Source: Bartonella massiliensis
Lineage (GTDB): Bacteria > Pseudomonadota > Alphaproteobacteria > Rhizobiales > Rhizobiaceae
Length of the DNA stretch: 64,000 nt
NCBI RefSeq assembly: GCF_902150025.1
Contig: NZ_CABFVS010000002.1
Location: 62,001 to 126,000 of the forward strand
Direction: 5' to 3'
A program made the position numbers and the translations under genes. Each line of letters starts with the position of its first letter. The first letter of the stretch is position 1. Below, in pieces: positions 60,584-64,000 of this stretch. Under the pieces are notes generated by a model that searched no databases, was not told the DNA's origin, and saw only the letters and a program-made list of their open reading frames with translations.

Positions 60584-61630
60584 TTATTTCAACATCATTA
60601 CCCGACCAGCAGAAAAATCAGAACGCTGTGCTTGACGCTCGTTTTCAGGAGCAACAACCAAACCATATTCAGCCAAAGGACTATCCGGACCGATCATTTG
60701 ATCAGAAAGAAAAAAGTTAACATACTCTCGCAAACCTGGAACAATATCTAAATGGGCTTTCTTAATATAGAAAAAAAGTGGTCGAGAAACTGGATATTGT
60801 CCGCTAGAAATTGTCTCAACTGTTGGCGAAAAACCATTAATATCGGCAACCTTTAGCCTATCAGCATTATTTTGATAAAAAGACAACCCCAAAATACCAA
60901 CCCCAGTTTTATTCGAAGTTAAACGCGCAAATGTTTCAGAATAATCACCATCAATATCAACCGCTTTTCCATCCTTACGGACCGCGATACAAGCAGCGTG
61001 TATCTCCTTATCATCCATTCCTGACGACTTCATCACCTCAACTGCCCCACTCTCTTTACAGCCCACAGCAAGTAATTTTTCCTCAAAAACTTCCCGTGTT
61101 CCATGCTTTTCTCCAGGAATATAGGCTTCTATCATCCAATCAGGAAGAGAACTATTGACAGCACTCCATTTCGAAACATTATTGGGTTGCAACTTTCCAT
61201 CTATAATAATTCGAGCAGCCAAGGCTTTATAAACATCTACCGGCTGTAATTTCCAATCAGGACCTTTAATATCCGTTGCAAAAACGATGCCATCATACCC
61301 AATGCGTATTTCTCCAACATCTCTCACACCAGCATCAAAACAAGACTGTAATTCACTAGGCTTCATTATCCGCGAAGCATTAACAATATCAACAGTGTTC
61401 TCCCCAATACCATGGCAAAATTCCTTAATACCAGCTCCTGTCCCACCCGATTCGATAACCGGAACCTTAAAATGCGGATAAACTTCTCCAAATGTCTCAG
61501 CAACAATCTTTTGATAAGGTAAAACTGTAGATGAGCCAGTAATCTGTATTTGATCGCGTGCGTTGCCTCCCTTTACGGACAGCAGTAACATTAAAATCAA
61601 TCCCACTCCAATTGATAATACCCTGCTCAT
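60584..61630 (-). CDS. pstS: Phosphate-binding protein PstS
   Basis: Periplasmic phosphate-binding component; 348 residues. Signal peptide MSRVLSIGVGLILMLLLSVK, then ITGSSTVLPYQKIVAE, ESGGTGAGIKEFCHG (phosphate-contacting Ser/Thr), and YIPGEKHGTREVFEEKLL. Ribosome site AAGGAG precedes ATG. First gene of pstSCAB-phoU. I looked for a Pho box upstream and saw no clear one. Confidence 0.94.
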   Translation of the reverse strand: MSRVLSIGVGLILMLLLSVKGGNARDQIQITGSSTVLPYQKIVAETFGEVYPHFKVPVIESGGTGAGIKEFCHGIGENTVDIVNASRIMKPSELQSCFDAGVRDVGEIRIGYDGIVFATDIKGPDWKLQPVDVYKALAARIIIDGKLQPNNVSKWSAVNSSLPDWMIEAYIPGEKHGTREVFEEKLLAVGCKESGAVEVMKSSGMDDKEIHAACIAVRKDGKAVDIDGDYSETFARLTSNKTGVGILGLSFYQNNADRLKVADINGFSPTVETISSGQYPVSRPLFFYIKKAHLDIVPGLREYVNFFLSDQMIGPDSPLAEYGLVVAPENERQAQRSDFSAGRVMMLK

Positions 61631-61775
61631 CTATAAACTCCTTAAAAATTGAGGACAAAGCCTCTTAACGTATATCATACGGTTATTCTAGTTCACATTT
61701 GCAGCATAACAAATATAAAAAAACAACATGAATCATTTTTTTACAAAACCATGTGTTGGCTCTTTGTCAAACAAA

Positions 61776-62714
61776 TCATTTTGAACGTTTTAACTCAACA
61801 ACATCCCAAAACAGATGCGCAACATCTGTACCGCAGAAGCGCTTAATTTCACGAATTCCCGTAGGAGATGTCACATTGATTTCTGTTATATAATCTCCAA
61901 TCACATCAATCCCCACAAAAAGAAGACCACGCTCTTTTAAGGCTGGACCAATGCGTTCACAAATCTCATAATCACGTTTTGTTAATGCAACATTTTCCGC
62001 GCGACCTCCAACATGCATGTTAGAGCGCACATCTGTTTTTGTCGGAATTCGATTAATGGCTCCAACAGGCGTTCCATCAAGCAAAATAATTCGTTTATCG
62101 CCTTTTCGTACTGCCTCTAAATAACGCTGAACAATAAAAGGTTCGCGATAAATGTCTGAAAACATTTCCAGCAATGATGCTAAATTGCGATCATCTTGTT
62201 TTAAATAAAAAACACCAGCGCCGCCATTCCCATAAAGTGGTTTCACAATAATATCGCCAAATGTCTCTCTAAAAGCTGTTATTTCTTCAATATCTTTGGT
62301 AATTAATGTTTCTGGCATCAAATCAGAAAATTCAGTCACAAAAATTTTTTCTGGACTATTGCGTACCCATGCCGGATCATTCACAACGAGTGTTTTCGGA
62401 TGAATGCGTTCTAATAAATGAGTCGTGGTAATATAATTGAGATCAAAAGGCGGATCTTGGCGCAAAAGAACCACATCCATATCTCTTAATTCCATGCGAA
62501 TAGGCTTTCCTAATTGATAATGGTTTCCCTCTTCATCATGGACAGTCAATGACTCTAGTTGTGCAATCACACAACCATCGCGCAAAGATAAACGATCTGG
62601 TGTATAATGGAAGAGAGAGTGTCCACGTTCTTGCGCTGCTAAAGCGAGTGCAAATGTCGTATCTCCTTGAATCCGAACTGTTGAAATATGATCCATCTGA
62701 ATGGCAATTTTCAT
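61776..62714 (-). CDS. gshB: Glutathione synthetase
   Basis: Joins gamma-glutamylcysteine and glycine with ATP; 312 residues, ATP-grasp fold. N-terminal [55 protein letters not shown] (ATP-binding), and [25 protein letters not shown] (metal site). Divergent from the next gene. No lesion. Confidence 0.95.
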   Translation of the reverse strand: MKIAIQMDHISTVRIQGDTTFALALAAQERGHSLFHYTPDRLSLRDGCVIAQLESLTVHDEEGNHYQLGKPIRMELRDMDVVLLRQDPPFDLNYITTTHLLERIHPKTLVVNDPAWVRNSPEKIFVTEFSDLMPETLITKDIEEITAFRETFGDIIVKPLYGNGGAGVFYLKQDDRNLASLLEMFSDIYREPFIVQRYLEAVRKGDKRIILLDGTPVGAINRIPTKTDVRSNMHVGGRAENVALTKRDYEICERIGPALKERGLLFVGIDVIGDYITEINVTSPTGIREIKRFCGTDVAHLFWDVVELKRSK

Positions 62715-62802
62715 AAATAAATCCTCCCTTAGCTTAAAAGCAGACTGGTTTATACATCATAAACTTAGTAAACAATAAAAGAACGATGACAAGAGAAAAT
62801 TC

Positions 62803-63579
62803 ATGACACAAGAAACAGATATAAAATTCAACAACGAAGAAATCGAACGCTATGCACGCCACATCATTTTGCCTGAAATTGGTGGAGCGGGGCAACAAAA
62901 GCTCAAAAAAGCGCGTGTTCTTGTTGTGGGTGCTGGTGGTCTTGGAGCGCCTGTCTTAACTTATTTAGCCGCCGCAGGTATTGGAACCCTTGGAATTGTC
63001 GATAACGATACCGTTTCACTTTCCAATTTACAACGTCAAATTATTCATAAGACAGATGCAATCAACCAAAGCAAAACAGACAGTGCTGAAACCACTATAA
63101 AAGCTATAAATCCCAATGTTACGGTTGAAAAACACACCCTACGCTTAGAGAAAAGTAATGTGGATAAACTGCTCAATGCCTACCATATTATTGTTGATGG
63201 AAGTGATAATTTTACCACACGCTATCTTCTTGCTGATCACGCAGCCCAATGCAAAAAGCCTTTAATAAGCGGTGCTGTAGAACGTTTTAATGGCTCATTA
63301 ACCGTCCTGATGCCGTATAAGGACAATAACCCTCACTATCGTGATTTATTCCCCACACCTCCTGCTCCTGGGACTATCCCAACATGTGCTGAAGCTGGAA
63401 TCATTGGTGTTTTACCCGGCGTTATTGGAACCCTACAAGCAATGGAAGCGATTAAAATAATCACAAACACCGGAGAACCACTCGTAGGAAAGATCCTTCT
63501 CTATAATGGATTATTAGCGCAATTTAATATTATTACCTATAAACGGAAAAATTATAAAGAAAATACCTTAAACGAATAA
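62803..63579 (+). CDS. moeB: MoeB/ThiF/HesA-family adenylyltransferase
   Basis: E1-like enzyme that adenylates the C terminus of a sulfur-carrier protein (MoaD or ThiS). 258 residues: RYARHIILPEIGGAGQQKL, nucleotide-binding VLVVGAGGLGAPVLTYLAAAG, NLQRQIIH, DGSDNFTTRYL, and PTCAEAGIIGVLPGVIGT with the conserved Cys. The zinc-binding CxxC pairs of E. coli MoeB are missing (YRDLFP replaces the CYRCLF type), as in many alphaproteobacterial forms. No rhodanese domain. Partner not in the window, so MoeB versus ThiF is not resolved. Confidence 0.82.
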   Translation: MTQETDIKFNNEEIERYARHIILPEIGGAGQQKLKKARVLVVGAGGLGAPVLTYLAAAGIGTLGIVDNDTVSLSNLQRQIIHKTDAINQSKTDSAETTIKAINPNVTVEKHTLRLEKSNVDKLLNAYHIIVDGSDNFTTRYLLADHAAQCKKPLISGAVERFNGSLTVLMPYKDNNPHYRDLFPTPPAPGTIPTCAEAGIIGVLPGVIGTLQAMEAIKIITNTGEPLVGKILLYNGLLAQFNIITYKRKNYKENTLNE

Positions 63580-63894
63580 GAAGCTTTGAGAAGCATGATT
63601 TTATCCCTTCTCATTTTCAAAACTCTTACGATGTGTATTGAAACTGGATGTTTTACAGCAAATCATCGAAATGCTGTAAACAATCGAAACGTTTAAATTT
63701 ATCATAAATATTGAAGACCTCTTGTAGAAAAAATCTCTTTAAAATAAGCGGATGAATGTGCGACGTGAAGTGCGTTCTGTTTTGTGTGAAAGACTTTTTC
63801 CTATCAAAACATCAATGAAGGTCCTTATGATAAAGCCTTCAGAATCAAATTACAAAAAACATTGCATTTTTTTCTAAAGTGAGTATCTCTGATT
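63580..63894. other. Gap before the cytochrome c gene
   Basis: Short AT-rich spacer between converging genes; no gene and no strong hairpin seen. Confidence 0.4.
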
Positions 63895-64000
63895 TTAGCT
63901 TGGTTTATTCGCTTTACCATTATCCCTTGGTATGGGAACAGGATTATCGGATAAACTGCGCAAATAGAGCAAAAGATCTGCACGATCTTGGTCATTTTTA
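63895..64000 (-). CDS. Cytochrome c family protein, C-terminal end (cut by window edge)
   Basis: Only the last 34 codons are present: KNDQDRADLLLYLRSLSDNP then VPIPRDNGKANKPS and stop. The pattern (K-x-D-Q-x-R-A-D-hh-x-YLR-x-LSDNPVP-P) is the final helix of class I cytochrome c of the CycM/c552 type. The heme-binding CxxCH and Met ligand lie beyond the window. Confidence 0.8.
   Translation of the reverse strand, partial: KNDQDRADLLLYLRSLSDNPVPIPRDNGKANKPS

Noticed and set aside
61631-61775. Pho box in front of pstS
   Set aside because: I looked for two CTGTCAT-like repeats at 11-base spacing and found none convincing, so no PhoB site is called.
1-64000. CRISPR array
   Set aside because: No regularly spaced identical short repeats and no cas genes seen; the repeats present are dispersed and integrase-derived.

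Overview
The window is AT-rich alphaproteobacterial chromosome and reads as Bartonella. The evidence is a cluster of five hemin-binding-protein (Hbp/Pap31-type) outer-membrane genes, the Rhizobiales-type order mutL / DUF2093 / lpxK / waaA / DUF4170 / cysQ-like / pmbA, an alphaproteobacterial double-length dCTP deaminase, and many decaying phage genes in long AT-rich gaps, as expected of a host-restricted genome. Species cannot be fixed from the sequence alone.

Layout. 0.2-2.85 kb: an ECF biotin transporter (bioM, bioN, two tandem bioY); bioN carries a one-base frameshift. 2.9-4.8 kb: an amino-acid permease and a small membrane protein. 4.8-15.2 kb: an accessory stretch opening at tRNA-Thr(CGT), holding a broken HTH/excisionase-like gene, a broken DUF488 gene, an intact phage lysis cassette (GH24 endolysin, inner-membrane spanin, overlapping spanin lipoprotein), several unnamed phage-like remnants, an intact split transketolase and a decayed tyrosine integrase. 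15.3-23.5 kb: lldD, dcd, mutL, DUF2093, lpxK, waaA. 25.0-27.4 kb: DUF4170, cysQ-like, pmbA, separated from waaA by 1.5 kb without an intact gene. 29.1-30.9 kb: a broken SRPBCC gene and a higBA module whose toxin is frameshifted while the antitoxin is intact. 31.1-38.3 kb: rsmD, rluB, tadA, a lipoprotein, ileS. 38.5-47.3 kb: the hbp cluster (four intact genes, one pseudogene), interrupted by an inverted pair of integrase remnants. 49.0-55.6 kb: a small basic exported protein, RNase D-like exonuclease, M20 dipeptidase, mutM, M29 aminopeptidase, SleB-like hydrolase. 56.2-61.6 kb: pstSCAB-phoU. 61.8-64 kb: gshB, a MoeB/ThiF-type E1 enzyme and the 3' end of a cytochrome c gene.

Functional themes are scavenging (biotin, amino acids, heme, phosphate), envelope building (lipid A/Kdo, lipoproteins, wall hydrolase) and DNA/RNA/protein maintenance. 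The hbp genes share a 19-bp element 57-70 bp upstream of each start, suggesting common control. At least eleven remnants of one integrase gene are scattered on both strands and account for much of the apparently empty sequence.

The most notable observations are the Hbp with a ~255-residue Ser/Thr/Ala/Pro-rich and His-rich insertion, the shared hbp promoter element, the toxin-dead/antitoxin-intact higBA with a perfect palindrome at its promoter, the preserved lysis cassette in an otherwise dead island, and the integrase fragment family from which a near-complete ancestor can be pieced together. I found no CRISPR array and no clear evidence of a wholly new defence or mobile system.
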